A stretch of DNA of 64,000 nt from Hevea brasiliensis (GCF_030052815.1 NC_079507.1:16204141-16268140), one strand, 5' to 3'. Counted from the first letter of the stretch, positions 12,898 to 26,152 are shown. The notes: a model not told the origin generated them from the sequence alone. Program-made: numbers and translations.

Positions 12898-15800
12898 TGT
12901 AACACCCTCCCTGTAGCAACTCCGTACATTCTACTGTTTCGGTGACCAGTGTTGGTCCGGACAGTTAGAACGTTCGGAAAAATATTTTAACTAAAGTGAG
13001 GAACCATAATTAACTCAAATATTAATAAGAAAAATTTAGTAAAAATTTTAGAAATAAAATACAACTAAGTCAAATGAATCGGTGCCCAAGAGATGGGTAA
13101 CCTAGAGGGAAATTGCGGTTCTCGCAACTAGGAGCCCTAGACCCGGGGAAAAATTCATAAAATAATTTTTGGGACTCCAGAGAAGGGTCATTGAGGTCCC
13201 AATGGCATTAGAATGCCAAGAAAATATTTAGAAAAATTTTTCAATCGGTATAGACAATTTTGACCCGTTAAGCCAAACGGAGGGCATTTTGGTCATTTCG
13301 CCTCCAGAGACGATTTTGGCCGACTTGTCCAGTTGAGTAAATAGTTATTATGACAAAAAATATGAATTAATGTTGATGAAAAATTAATTTAAAGTTAGTA
13401 GAAAAGAAAAGAAAAGAAAAATCAATATAATGCAAATAATGACATCATTATGATGTCATTTAAAAGTTCCCACCAATCACAATTAAACAACCATTTAATT
13501 AACTAGTAAAAGAGACAATTGGGACCAAAGAAATTAAAAAAACCTATCATCCATCTTCTTCCCCATTCCAGCCGCACCACCATGGAAGCCCTCATCTCCT
13601 TCTACAATCAAGCTTGAAAATCTCTCTAACCTTACCCCAAAACCTTTAACTCCCTTCACTAAAATTGGTCACCCAACCTTGCTAAAGTGTTTGGCAGCCT
13701 AGAAAAGGAAAGAAAGTGAAGTTTAAGCTTGGAAAATTCTGCCCTACAAGAGGTTAGTGCCTATTTATACGTAAATCTTTCTTATTCCATGTTAGGGACT
13801 TGAATTGAGCATGAAAGTGTAACTTAAATAAAGTAAAACTTAGGTATATGCATCCCATGGATTTTGGCAGCCTAGTGAGGGTCATGATTTTGATTGTTTA
13901 GATGGACTTAAAGTAGACTAGAGAGGGTGTTTAAAGTATATATTTATGTGGATAATGAATTAGTTAGTTAACTAAGGTAACTAGTGTGAAATTAAAATGG
14001 GAATTAGGGTTTTGGGAGTAAAATTTGGACTTAGCTTATGAAATGATGAGTGAACATTCTAATGGTCAATTAGTGACCATTTGAGGTAAGTTGACCATAA
14101 TTTGAAGTGAATTAGAGTATTACAAACTGAAATGGTATGCTGCCTAGTGAGGGCAGCAGGGGAGGCTGTGAGTCTAGCCTGTTTGGACTGCCATAACTCT
14201 GGCTGTGTAGGTTCAATTGGTGTTTGGCCAATTGGACATGAAACTAGACACATAATGGCACAATTTTGGTGAAGAAAGCATGCCCAAAATACCAAAGCAA
14301 GTGGACCAAAAAGTGGCCCCAACCCGGATGACCTGCAACCAGAATCTGCAAAATGACCAAATGAATAGTAATTGTTCATTTGGCCATAACTCATTGTAGA
14401 ATGGGCCAATTGACCTGAAATTTTTACAGCAACAATTTAAGATATAGACAAACAACTTTTATGAAGAAACCTACCCCAAATTATGGCCAAAACAAATCCA
14501 ATAAGGCAGTTGCAATCACTGTTCACTGCACTGTAGATATGGTCAATTCTGCAATTTTGCAATCTGGCCAGCTATGGTTTTTGGACCATATCTGGAGCTA
14601 CAAAACTCCAAATGGAGTGATTCAAAAAAAGAAATTCAACTAGACAAAATAAGGAACAACTTTCATGTTTACCATTTCCTCAAATTCCCACTGTAACAGT
14701 CACAAATGGAATAGAAAAGTTGGGGTACAAAAACTGAAAATTCTGCTCCCTTAGTTCTAAGCTTAAAAATGGTATTGGTGATTAATTCCAACATGTTTTG
14801 AATGCAAAATGTGGTACATTGGGGGTGTTAAAACCAATGTACCTATTTTCTATCCAAAAGTCAACATTTTTGTTGACCAATGAGGTGAATAGTGACACCA
14901 AAACTTGAAATTCAAAAATTGAAGAATTCAAAAGTATCAAATGCCCTAGTATACCTAACAAGATTGGTTTGGATAGTTTGGCATGCCAATAGGGTTTTGT
15001 TAGCAGTACTGCACATGGCATTATGCCATTCTATGATTTTATGGCCTTTAGCCATTCTGACCTTGTGTTGATATTTGGCCTTGTGCCTATTGTCATTACA
15101 GCTTATTAGCTGTTCTGTTGCACACCGGGAGATGCATACGTGACCGATGGTGTGACGACCCGAGGTACTAGATACCCAGCGCCAGTATACCCATTTATCC
15201 AGTCCAGTCGTCTAGTATAGGTTACTTGGGTAACCAAATGATTGAAAGTGGATAAAGTTAACGAAATAAATGATTATAACAAGTATAAAACCAGTAAAAC
15301 ATCGATACATTCAATACATATTTATTTTCTGTTATTTCTTTTTTTTTTATTATTATTGCACCACTAAGCATTATTGCTTAGCGCGTTGCTTTTGCCACGC
15401 GTAGGTTTTGGAGATACTGATTGAGAGCCCAGTAGACACACACTGGGTGAGACTATCCTGCAGCTCTGCATAGTGTCCGTGTCACCTCACCATCTTCAGT
15501 GCATTGGTAGGACACTAGGTTTCATTTTGATATTTTATAACTAATTTTTATTTTCTCATATGTAATTGAACTTATGAAATGTATTTTGATGTTCATGTAA
15601 ATAATGAGAATTGTGTTTGTGAATGAAAAAGTGAATGTTTATCTGTGATTTATACATGATTATCACATGAGATGAATGATTGAGAAATGAAATTGAAAAA
15701 TGTTGAGATTTTGATATTGGAGTTTGAGATGATTGAATATGATTATTGGAAGTGTTTTTCACAGGTTCCGAAGAACTGTTTTTTCCATTTTTAGCCGGTA

Positions 15801-15993
15801 CTCTGCCGGATTTTCTATAAAATTTTCGGAACCTCAAATAAATTATAATTTCAATAAATAACTTAAATAAATAATATTTCACAAGTTATATTCAAAATTA
15901 TGATAAAAATTAATTAAGGTAAAATAGAGTGTGCCGGTACACCGTGTGACATTGCTTACTCGGATATACTATACACGGGTAAGGGGTGTCATA
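12898..15993 (+). repeat. 5' LTR of Tekay-like element B
   Basis: Starts TGTAACACCC and ends GGGGTGTCATA, where sister LTRs end TGTCACA. Length is about 3.1 kb. Contains an imperfect copy of the family palindrome at 14357-14383. The small open frames inside it (14059-14643, 14782-15021, 15556-15882) are not conserved as proteins and are read as LTR sequence. Confidence 0.95.
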
Positions 15994-15998
15994 TTTAG

Positions 15999-16010
15999 TG
16001 GTATCAGAGC
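15999..16010 (+). other. primer binding site of element B (initiator tRNA-Met type)
   Basis: TGGTATCAGAGC, complementary to the 3' end of plant initiator tRNA-Met, starting five bases after the 5' LTR. It primes minus-strand cDNA. The same site is at 50313-50324 in element C. Confidence 0.92.
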
Positions 16011-16120
16011 ACGGTTTAGGCATTTCTGGGCCTAGATTGAGTCCATACCATGCATTGCATTTGTAAGAGTGGAGGTGACACTAATGCAGATCTGTTTGTC
16101 TTTATTATTTTGAATAGGAT

Positions 16121-17340
16121 ATGGACCCTACATCTCAGAGGGCAGTTGAGGAGGAAGTGGAGAGTCATGCTCCACCTGCAGCAGCTGAGACTGGGGGTAT
16201 GGGAGAACCTGCTCTGCCAGCTCAAGCGAGCACTCGCCACCTCCACAGGCCATGTTCCAAAGAAATGGCCAAATTCTTGAGACAAATGGTGGGGTAATGC
16301 CAGACCACCACCACCACCTCCACAACCAAAATCACACTGAAAAATTGAGAAAGTTTGGAGCGGTGGACTTCTTTGGCAAGAGAGAAGATGATTACATTGC
16401 GATCGAGAATTGGTTGAATGCAATGTAGAGTTTTAAAACAACTCCACTGCACTCCAGAGCAAAATTTAGAAGCTGCCATATCTCTGTTACAAGATGATGT
16501 ATATGAATGGTGGGATACTGTGTCCAGTGAAGTACAGCCAGAAATAGTAACTTGGGACTTCTTTCTCTCTGAATTCAAGAAGAAATATGTGGGTAGTGTA
16601 TACCTGGAAGAGAGAAGAAGAGAGTTCATTAATCTGAGGCAGAGACAGCTGTCACTGGCTGAATATGAAAAGGAATTCGTCAGATTGAGCCGCTACGGAA
16701 GGGAGATAGTCCCTAATGAGGCTGAAAGGTGTAAGAGATTTGAAGAGGGACTAAATGACAACATAAAGATCATGATCACTGCCTTGGGAATCACAGACTT
16801 CACCAAGTTAGTGGAAGCTGCAATAAAGGTTGAAAAGGTTAGAATAAGTGAGCAGACCAGAAGAGAGAGACAGCAGAAGAGGGGCCCAGGTCAGTCTAAT
16901 TCATCTCCTGCATTTGGGAAGAAGTTCAAGGGTCCACCTGCACAGAGTTCAGGTCAATCACAAGGTCGAGTCGGTCTCAGGGCCTGTGCCACGCTTTACT
17001 CCTAGGAGAGGTCACCCACACCATCGGTGGGTAGCTCTCGAGGATGGGGTTCAGGGGACCAGCCCCAGCATCTTCTGCATGTCCACATTGCCTGAAGTGG
17101 CATAAGGGGGAGTGTTGGAGAGTGACTGGTGCCTGCTTAAGGTGTGGGTCAACAGAGCATCAATTGAAGAACTGTCAACACAGAACTACTATAGCTGCTC
17201 CAACACAAGTAGACAGACCTGCTCCTGCACCACAAAGGGGTAGGAAATCTGGCAAATCTGACGCAGTGGGACCATCACAGAGGCCTGCATCTGAGCCAGC
17301 AGAGAGGCCAGATAACAGACCACCTGCCAGAGCCTATGCC
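16121..17340 (+). pseudogene. gag of Tekay-like element B, frameshifted
   Basis: Nucleocapsid/capsid polyprotein. The start ATG at 16121 is in the same context as in A and C (MDPTSQRAVEEEVESHAP). The frame breaks soon after, near 16230-16300, where the proline-rich stretch of the sister copies is scrambled. It reopens at 16418-17005 with the gag core (YLEERRREFINLRQRQLS), breaks near 16970, and continues from 17044 with the knuckle [14 protein letters not shown] (C-X2-C-X4-H-X4-C) in the same frame as protease. The break at 16964-16980 falls exactly where CAG triplets of sister copies appear as CG. Confidence 0.88.
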
Positions 17341-19428
17341 ATTAGAGCGCAGGAGGAGCAAGATGCCCCGGACGTCATCAGGGGTACGTTCTCCCTCTAC
17401 AATACATCTGTGCATGCATTGGTGGATCCAGGATCCACTCATTCATATATCTGCATCAACCTACCCGTAGAAAGGGGGATACTAGTAGGGGAGAGTGACC
17501 AAGACATTCTGGTCACTAATCCATTGGGCCATAGTGTAGTGGTGAACAAAGTATACAAGGGTTGCCCGTTAAGGATTCAGGGGTATGAATTTTTGGCAGA
17601 CCTGATTGAGTTGCCATTCCACGAGTTTGACGTGATTTTGGGAATGGACTGGTTGTCACGTCATCAGGCAATAGTTGATTGCAAATTGAAGAGAATTTCT
17701 TTGAAAACTTCTGAGGGTAATGAGATCATAGTTGTGGGGCAAAGGACAGATTTCTTGTCCAATGTCATCTCAGCCACAGTTGCAAGAAGAATGATGAAAA
17801 AAGGCTGTGAAGCTTACCTAGCACATGTGGTGGATACTAGGCAGGCTAAGCCAAACTTGAGTGATATACCCACAGTAATAGACTTCCCAGAGGTATTTCC
17901 AGAAGAATTGCCTGGTTTGCCACCAGAAAGAGAAGTTGAATTTGCTATTGAGACACTGCCGGGTACAGCACCCATTTCCATTGCTCCTTATAGGATGGCA
18001 CCCACTGGATTGAGGAAGTTGAAAACTCAGTTGCAAGAGTTGCTTGATAAGGGGTTCATACGCCCCAGTGTGTCACCATGGGGAGCTCCAGTGCTGTTTG
18101 TGAAGAAGAATGATGGGACTTTGAGGCTTTGCATTGATTACCGGCAGTTGAATAAAGTGACTGTGAAGAACAAATTTCCGTTGCCTAGAATTGATGATCT
18201 GTTTGATCAGTTGAAGGGAGCAGGAGTATTTTCTAAGATTGATCTCAGATCAGGGTATCATCAGTTGAGGGTGAAGGATGCAGATGTGCCAAAGACTGCA
18301 TTCAGGACCCGATATGGGCATTATGAGTTTCTAGTGATGCCCTTTGGCCTAACAAATGCACCAGTGGCATTCATGGACCTTATGAACCGTATCTTCCATC
18401 CACACTTAGATCGGTTCGTAGTGGTCTTTATTGAAGATATTTTGGTGTATTCCAAGACCAAGGAAGAACATGATAAGCATTTGAGGATTGTTCTGCAAAC
18501 CTGAGAGAAAAGAAGCTGTATGCTAAGTTGTCCAAGTGTGACTTTTGGTTGAATGAGATTGCATTTCTTGGACACATAGTGTCAGCTGATGGGATTAGGG
18601 TGGATCCTAAGAAAATAGGAGCAGTGATGGAATGGATGCTTCCCAGGAATACAACTGAGGTCAGAAGCTTCTTGGGGCTAGCTGGGTATTACAGGAGATT
18701 TGTGAAGGGATTTTCCTTAATAGCTGCTCCAATGACCAAGTTGTTACACAAGAATGTCAGATTTGACTGGAATGACAAGTGTCAGACAAGTTTTGAGAAG
18801 TTGAAGGCTATGTTGACAGAGGCACCAGTGTTAGCACAGCCAGTGTCAGGAAAGGACTTTGTGGTCTACAGTGATGCCTCTCATAATGGTTTAGGGTGTG
18901 TATTGATGCAAGAGGGGAAGGTGGTCGCTTATGCTTCCAAGCAGCTAAGGCCACATGAACAGAATTACCCTACCCATGATCTAGAGCTTACAGCAATTAT
19001 CTTCACACTGAAGATATGGAGGCATTACTTGTATGGTGAAAAGTGCTACATTTACACGGACCACAAAAGCCTGAAATACTTGCCAACCCAGAAGGAGCTC
19101 AACCTTAGACTGAGACGATGGATTGAGTTCCTGAAGGACTATGATTGTCTAATTGACTACCATCCTGGGAAGGCAAATGTAGTTGCTGATGCTTTGAGCA
19201 GAAAATCCATGACAGCTTTGAGATCATTGAATGCCCGCCTATCTTTGGTTCGAGATGGAGCTATTTTGACTGAGTTGCAAGTGAGGCCAAACCTGCTGCA
19301 GTAGATTTTAGATGGGCAAAAGGCAAATGAAAAGTTAATGGCTATTATGAGCAAAATCTCAGAGGGAAAAGCAACTGACTATGAGGTGAAAGCAGATGGG
19401 TGTCTGTACTACAAAGGAAGACTGTGTG
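17341..19428 (+). pseudogene. protease, reverse transcriptase and RNase H of element B
   Basis: The polyprotein part that matures the particle and copies RNA to cDNA. In order: protease motif DPGSTHS near 17427; reverse transcriptase with [29 protein letters not shown] and the catalytic box; RNase H with [17 protein letters not shown] and YTDHKSL; then [16 protein letters not shown]. The RT box reads FIEDIL instead of FIDDIL, so the first catalytic Asp is Glu. A one-base loss near 18503 (CCCTG to CCTG) shifts the frame after VLQT, and TAG replaces CAG near 19302. A solo LTR inserted at 19429 separates it from integrase. Confidence 0.92.
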
Positions 19429-21532
19429 TGTTAGTAGTATGCCCTAGAGCATATCATTTAGTATGTATCTTGTACATAATTTTATTAATAAAAGGCATTT
19501 CCACTTTTCCGTTTACATAATATATTTATGTGTAATAGAAAAGGTCCATTGATATTTTGTTAGAAATATTATTCTTAAGTTGTTAAGAATATGAGTGACA
19601 ATATTTCTAGCACAAAGTATCATAAATAGGTTCACAATCGAGGATACTTCATAATAAGGACATGACTTATCCAGAAAGATTGTATTCATGTTTGTTCCCA
19701 AGTTATTTATATGAGATATAAATAAGATGGAATGGTGAGTCTCATGCCATATAACAAACATGATAGGCACTTATAAATGATAAGTAGGCCGAACCAGTGA
19801 CACTTATGACAAGCACTTGGAGTTTACTCTTGTCAATGTTTTGTCACAAATCATATCAGTGCATATAATCTTTAGACCTGAGATAGCACAGTTATCTTGT
19901 ATATAGGTAGTTTGAGTTTGATACTGCTTTCATACTTGTACTGTGTATGGGTATATGGGCATGTGTTGGCTCCTACTAGTTATATATGGAGGTAGGTGTT
20001 GATCAAGATGGAATCTGTTCCTCTAAGTAAATAGAGATAAAATCCTATGTTCATTTAATTGTTCTTGATGTTTCAAGTTCTGCCAGACAGATAGATTTAT
20101 TCGTAAAAGAGTTTCGATGAGAAAAATCTTTTAATTAAGAACTGGAATTAAAATAGAAAATAATATTCATAGCAAATTTAGTTTTACATAAACCATGACT
20201 CAAGCTTGAGTTGGGATTTTGTAACAGAGAGATTCTAGTGCATGGTAACATATGATTATAGGTTCATTTAAGGTAAATCTTATTACTAATTGGGTGGCCA
20301 TGGCATGCTATGCTAGGTGTTAACCATGGTCTATGAGGTTCATAAAATGATTTAGAGAAATCATTTATGGTAAGAAAGAGTTCTGATGATATTAAGAGTT
20401 GATATCATGTCTCATTGCCAATTAGTGATGAGCCTAGTAAGTCACACACATACACAAGTTATCACCTATTTAAATATGATTTAATTAATTAATTAAAGAG
20501 TTTAATTGATTAATTAAATAGGTTTGGTTTGCAATTAAATTGCAAAGTCCCTAGCATGACTTGAAACCAAATCTAGATTATTGGATGTGTAGTATAAATT
20601 AAATTTATATTTAAAGTGTTTAAATATGAATTTAATTGATGAGAAATTAATTAATAGAGATTAATTAATTAATTTATATTTGATATAAATTAACTAGAAG
20701 AAGAAAATAATTATTTTGGGTTAAAAACTCAAAATTAAGACACAGGGGCATTTTGGTCATTTCACAGTGTGACACGTGGCACCATGAGATGGTGACACAT
20801 GGGATTACACATAAGCTTGCCAAATGTTTTTTTTTAATCATGTAAGATGATTAAAATCAATATTAAATATAGGTTTGACACTTGGCACAATGTGATTGGG
20901 TCACTTAAACCTAGAGCTAATCAAAAGGTGACATGTGGCTAGGGTTTAATGTGCTAACCTAGCTATTTAAGTGTGGTTATGAAAAGAAAAAATAACCAGC
21001 AGCCTCTCCTCTCATTTGTCACGCCACTTTGAGCCTCTCCAGCTATTTCTCTTCATCTCTCATCAATTCAAAGAGATTAGCCATCAATCTCTTGAATTAA
21101 GAACACTAGAAATTGTTTCTAGTGTCCTGTTTACATCTCTAATCTCTTAAAAGGCAGAACTTGAATTTCTAATTAATAGAAAAAGCTTTAGAGGCTGTTC
21201 AAGGGCTGCCATAGGTGTTCTTGGTGTGGACATGCTAGAGGGACAACATTTGGTGTCCTGAAGACGAATCTCAAAGGCGCATACGCTGCGAGGCATCAAG
21301 AGGTTAGTGTAATCGTTCTTGATTTAATCTAGGGTTCTAAAATTAATCTGATTAATTTTAAAATCTTAAATGGCAAATACAGATCCAAAAACATATTAAA
21401 AGAGTTTTAATATGTTTTTTATCATTGAAATCAAATAGATAAAAATAAATCTTGCATGATGCATGTGACACTAGGTGAAAATTTTTGAATTCAATGGTAT
21501 AAACTTGTGTTTTTCACGCTTCCGTTCCTTCA
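19429..21532 (+). mobile_element. copia-family solo LTR inside element B (nested level 4)
   Basis: Runs from TGTTAGTAGTATGCCC to TTCCGTTCCTTCA, in the opposite orientation to the copia element that hosts element B. It is flanked by GTGTG at 19424-19428 and 21533-21537. Removing it restores the uninterrupted pol text seen in element C near 53731-53745. It is closest to the solo LTR at 29648-31757: both have GGAACGGAAGCG at one end and share a segment containing GCTCAAAGTGGCGTG. It is one of the youngest insertions in the window. Confidence 0.95.
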
Positions 21533-22934
21533 GTGTGTACCAGATGATAGGGAATTGAAGGCCAGTATTCTAAAAGAGGCACACATCAGTGTATATGCTA
21601 TGCACCCAGGAAGTACAAAGATGTATCATGATTTGAAGCTTCAGTATTGGTGGCCTGGTATGAAGAAGGACATAGCTGATTATGTGACTAAATGCTTTAC
21701 ATGTCAGCAAGTCAAGGCAGAACATCAAGTTCCATCGTGTTTGCTACAGCCTATACGCATACCTGAATGGAAATGGGATCGGGTCACCATGGATTTTGTA
21801 AGTGGTCTACCTCTCACCCAGAAGAAACATGATGCAGTATGGGTGATAGTATATAGATTGACGAAGTCAGCACACGTTCTGGCAGTTAGGACTGACTACT
21901 CACTGGAGAAGTTAGCAAAATTGTATATCAATGAGATAGTTAGACTACATGGAATTCCACTTTCCATCATATCTAATCGAGACCCAAGGTTTACATCGAG
22001 ATTTTGGAAGAAGTTGTATGAGTCCTTGGGTACACAACTCCACTTCAGCACAGCTTTCCATCCTCAGACGGATGGGCAATCCGAAAGAGTAATCCAGGTA
22101 AACAATTGAACCAATTGAATTAATACAACTATTGAACTAAAATGATAACAATAACATGAAATATATGTCAGGTCCTTGAGGATATGTTGAGGAATTATGT
22201 CATTGAGTTTGAGGGAAGTTGGGATAGATAACTCCCACTGGCAGAATTTGCATACAACAATAGCTACCAAGCTAGTATCCAAATGGCCCCGTATGAAGCA
22301 CTGTATGGGAGGAAATGTAGAACTCCAGTGTGCTGGACTGAATTGGGCGAAGACAAACTGGTGGGGCCAGATATGGTGAAACAGACTGAGGAGAAAGTGA
22401 AACTAATCAAAGCCAATCTGAAGGTTGCCTCAGACAGACAGAAATCTTATGCCGACCTGAAGAGAAAAGAAATAGAGTATACGGTTGGCGACAAAGTGTT
22501 CCTTAAGGTGTCACCGTGGAAGAAGGTATTGAGGTTTGGAAGAAAAGGTAAGTTAAGCCCTAGGTTCATTGGCCCATATGAAGTCATTGAACGTGTGGGT
22601 CCAGTGGCCTATAGGCTGGCTTTACCACCAGAGCTGGACAAGATCCACAATGTTTTCCACGTGTCCATGCTCAGAAGATACTGCTCAGATCCTTCACATG
22701 TCATCTCCAGGGAAGAAATTGAAATACAGCCGGATTTGACATATGAAGAAGAACCTCTACGGATCCTGGCTCAGGAAGTGAAAGAGTTGAGAAATAAGCA
22801 GATTCCACTGGTGAAAGTGCTTTAGAGGCACCACAACACCGAGGAGGCAACTTGGGAAAGTGAAGAAACGATGGGGCAATAGTTCCCTCAACTGTTTGCA
22901 TCAGGTAAATTTCGAGGACGAATTTTAAATTAGA
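21533..22934 (+). pseudogene. integrase and chromodomain-like tail of element B, with an intron
   Basis: Zinc-binding HHCC region ([20 protein letters not shown] to CFTCQQVK), then the catalytic core: first Asp in MDFVSGLP, second Asp position in ISNRDPRFTS, Glu in QTDGQSERV. The second catalytic Asp is Asn (GAT to AAT; element C keeps ISDRD). After Gln of RVIQ the frame is interrupted by a 74-bp GT-AG segment (22098-22171) and resumes VLEDMLRNYVIEF. The C-terminal part contains LSPRFIGPYEVIERVGPVAY and a chromodomain-like end. Stops: TAA at about 22229, TAG at 22823-22825 (Trp in element C), TAG near 22880. Confidence 0.92.
22098..22171 (+). other. putative GT-AG intron in the integrase of element B
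   Basis: Starts GTAAACAATTG and ends ATATGTCAG, directly between codons of RVIQ and VLED, 74 bp, AT-rich. Element C has a 75-bp version at the same codon (54295-54369). Skipping it restores the integrase frame in both copies. Confidence 0.75.
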
Positions 22935-22944
22935 GGGGAAGAGT
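22932..22944 (+). other. polypurine tract of element B
   Basis: AGAGGGGAAGAG(T) immediately before the 3' LTR start at 22945, the expected plus-strand primer. In element C the tract is the shorter AGAGGAAGAG. Confidence 0.8.
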
Positions 22945-25900
22945 TGTAATACCCTCCCTGTAGCAACTCCGTACATTCTATTGTTCCGGTGACCAGTGTT
23001 GGTTCGGACAGTTAGAACGTTCGGAAAAATATTTTAACTAAAGTGAGGAACCATAATTAACTCAAATATTAATAAGAAAAATTTAGTAAAAATTTTAGAA
23101 ATAAAATACAACTAAGTCAAATGAGCCGGTGCCCAAGCGATGGGTAACCCAGAGGGAAGTTGCGGTTCTCGTAACAAGGAGCCCTAGACCCGGGGAAAAA
23201 TTCATAAAATAATTTTTGGGACTCCAGAGAAGGGTCATTGAGGTCCCTATGGCATTAGAATGCCAAGAAAATATTTAGAAAAATTTTTCAATCGGTACAG
23301 ACAATTTTGACCCGTTAAGCCAAACAGAGGGCATTTTGGTCATTTCGCCTCCAGATATGATTTTGGCCGACTTATCCAGTTAAGTAAATAATTATTATGA
23401 CAAAAAATATGAATTAATGTTGATGAAAAATTAATTTAAAGTTAGTAGAAAAGAAAAGAAAAGAAAAATCAATATAATGCAAATAATGACATCATTATGA
23501 TGTCATTTAAAAGTTCCCACCAATCACAATTAAACAACTATTTAATTAACTAGTAAAAGAGACATTGGGACCAAAGAAATTAAAAAAACCTATCAGCCAT
23601 CTTCTTCCCCATTCCAGCCGCACCACCATGGAAGCCCTCATCTCCTTCTTCAATCAAGCTTGAAACTCCCTTCACTAAAATTGGTCACCCAACCTTGCTA
23701 AAGTGTTGGGCAGCCTAGAAAAGGAAAGAAAGTAAAGTTTAAGCTTGGAAAATTCTGCCCTACAAGAGGTTAGTGCCTATTTATACATAAATCTTTCTTA
23801 TTCCATGTTAGGGACTTGAATTGAGCATGAAAGTGTAACTTAAATAAAGTAAAACTTAGGTATATGCATCCCATGGAATTCGGCAGTCTAGTGAGGGTCA
23901 TGATTTTGATTGTTTAGATGGACTTAAAGTAGACTAGAGAGGTTGTTTAAAGTATATATTTATGTGGATAATGAATTAGTTAGTTAACTAAGGTAACTAG
24001 TGTGAAATTGAAATGGGAATTAGGGTTTTGGGAGTGAAATTTGGACTTAGCTTATGAAATGATGAGTGAACATTCTAATGGTCAATTAGTGACCATTTGA
24101 GGTAAGTTGACCATAATTTGAAGTGAATTAGAGTATTACAAACAGAAATGGTATGCTGCCTAGTGAGGGCAGCAGGGGAGGCTGTGAGTCCAGCCTGTTT
24201 GGACTGCCATAACTCTGGCTGTGTAGGTTCAATTGGTGTTTGGCCAATTGGACATGATGGCACAATTTTGGTGAAGAAACCATGCCCAAAAGACCAAAGC
24301 AAGTGGACCAAAAACTGGCCCCAACCCGGATGTCCTACAACCAGAATCTGCAGAATGACCAAATGAACAGTAATTGTTCATTTGGCCATAACTCATTGTA
24401 GAATGGGCCAATTGACCTGAAATTTTTACAGAAACAAGTTAAGATATACACAAACAACTTTCATGAAGAAACCTACCCCAAATTATGGCCAGAACATATC
24501 CAATAAGGCAGTTGCAATCACTGTTCACTGCACTGTAGATATGGTCAATTCTGCAGTTTTGCAATCCGGCCAGCTGTGGTTTTTGGACCATATCTGGAGC
24601 TACAAAACTCCAAATGGAGTGATTCAAAAAAATAAATTCAACTAGACAAAATAAGGAACAACTTTCGTGTTTACCATTTCCTCAAATTCCCACTGTAACA
24701 GTCACAAATGGAACAGTAAAGTTGGGCTACAAAAACTGAAAATTCTGCTCCATTAGTTCTAAGCTTAAAAATGGTATTGGTGATTAATTCCAACATGTTT
24801 TGAATGCAAAATGTGGTACATTGGGGGTGTTAAAACCAATGTACCTATTTTCTATCCAAAAGTCAACATTTTTGTTGACCAATGAGGTGAATAGTGACAC
24901 CAAAACTTGAAATTCAAAAATTGAAGAATTCAAAAGTATCAAATGCCCTAGTATACCTAACAAGATTGGTTTGGATATTTTGGCATGCCAATAGGGTTCA
25001 GTTAGCAGTACTGCACATGGCATTATGCCATTCTGTGATTTTATGGCCTTTAGCCATTCTGACCTTGTGTTGATATTTGGCCTTGTGCCTATTGTCATTA
25101 CTGACTTATTAGTCGCTTACATTGCTGCCGGAGATGCATACGTGACCGATGGTGTGACAGAATGAGGTACTAGATACCCAGCGCCAGTATACCCGTTTAT
25201 CCTGTCCAGTCATCCAGTATAGGTTACTTGGGCAACCAAAAGAATGAAAGTGGATAAAGTTAACGAAATAAATGATTATAACAAGTATAAAACCAGTAAA
25301 ATATCGATACATTCAATACATATTTATTTTCTGTTATTTCTTTTTTTTTTATTATTGCACCACCAAGCATTATTGCTTAGCGCGTTGCTTTTGCCACGCG
25401 TAGGTTCTAGAGATACTGATCGAGAGCCCAGTAGACCGCACACTGGGTGAGACCATCCTGCAGCTTTGCATAGTGTCCATGTCACCTCACCATCTTCAGT
25501 GCATTGGTAGGACACTAGGTTTTATTTTGATATTTTATAACTAATTTTTATTTTCTCATATGTAATTGAACTTATGAAATATATTTTGATGTTCATGTAA
25601 ATAATGAGAATTGTGTTTGTGAATGGAAAAGTGAATGTTTATCTGTGATTTATACATGATTATCACATGAGATGAATGATTGAGAAATGAAATTGAAAAA
25701 TGTTGAGATTTTGATATTGGAGTTTGAGATGATTGAATATGATTATTGGAAGTGTTTTTCACAGGTTCCGAAGAACTATTTTCTCCATTTTTAACCGGTA
25801 CTCTGCCGGATTTTCTATAAAATTTTCGGAACCTCAAATAAATTATAATTTCAATAAATAACTTAAATAAATAATATTTCACAAGTTATATTCAAAACTA

Positions 25901-25993
25901 TGATAAAAATTAATTAAGGTAAAATAGAGTGTGCTGGTACACCGTGTGACATTGCTTACTCGGATATACTGTACACGGGTAAGGGGTGTCACA
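22945..25993 (+). repeat. 3' LTR of Tekay-like element B
   Basis: Starts TGTAATACCC (one C-to-T change from the 5' LTR) and ends GGGGTGTCACA, followed by the duplication CTTAA. Compared with the 5' LTR it lacks about 40 bp near 23662 and a short piece near 24255. Other differences are mostly transitions. Palindrome copy at 24359-24385. Confidence 0.95.
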
Positions 25994-25998
25994 CTTAA

Positions 25999-26152
25999 CA
26001 ACTTAAGAATAATATTTCTAATAAAATATCAATGGACATTTTCTATTACACATAAATATATTATGTAAATGGAAAAGTAGAAATGCGTTTTATTAATAAA
26101 AATATGTACAAGATACATACTAAATGATATGCTCTAGGGCATACTACTAACA
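25999..26152 (-). repeat. copia 3' LTR, second segment
   Basis: Continues the copia LTR after the Tekay insertion and ends GGGCATACTACTAACA at 26152. The next plus-strand bases, ATCTCCCACTAGC, are the complement of the copia polypurine tract GCTAGTGGGAGAT, which confirms that this is the 3' LTR of a minus-strand element. Confidence 0.93.

Larger units (their letters stand above)
12898..25993 (+). mobile_element. complete Tekay/Del-like Ty3/gypsy element B (nested level 3)
   Basis: Both LTRs are present (12898-15993 and 22945-25993), with the 5-bp duplication CTTAA outside them. Between them lie a tRNA-Met type primer site, gag with a CCHC knuckle, protease, reverse transcriptase, RNase H, integrase, a chromodomain-like tail and a purine tract before the 3' LTR. 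The order RT, RNase H, integrase is the Ty3/gypsy one. A copia solo LTR (19429-21532) sits between RNase H and integrase. Sampled LTR ends differ by a few percent, mostly by transitions, so the insertion is fairly young. Confidence 0.96.

Noticed and set aside
14059..15021. Several 60-116 residue frames in the Tekay LTRs (also 24075-25098 and 48409-49357)
   Set aside because: They occur only as parts of LTR sequence, on both strands, with no domain, and are not under visible coding constraint.
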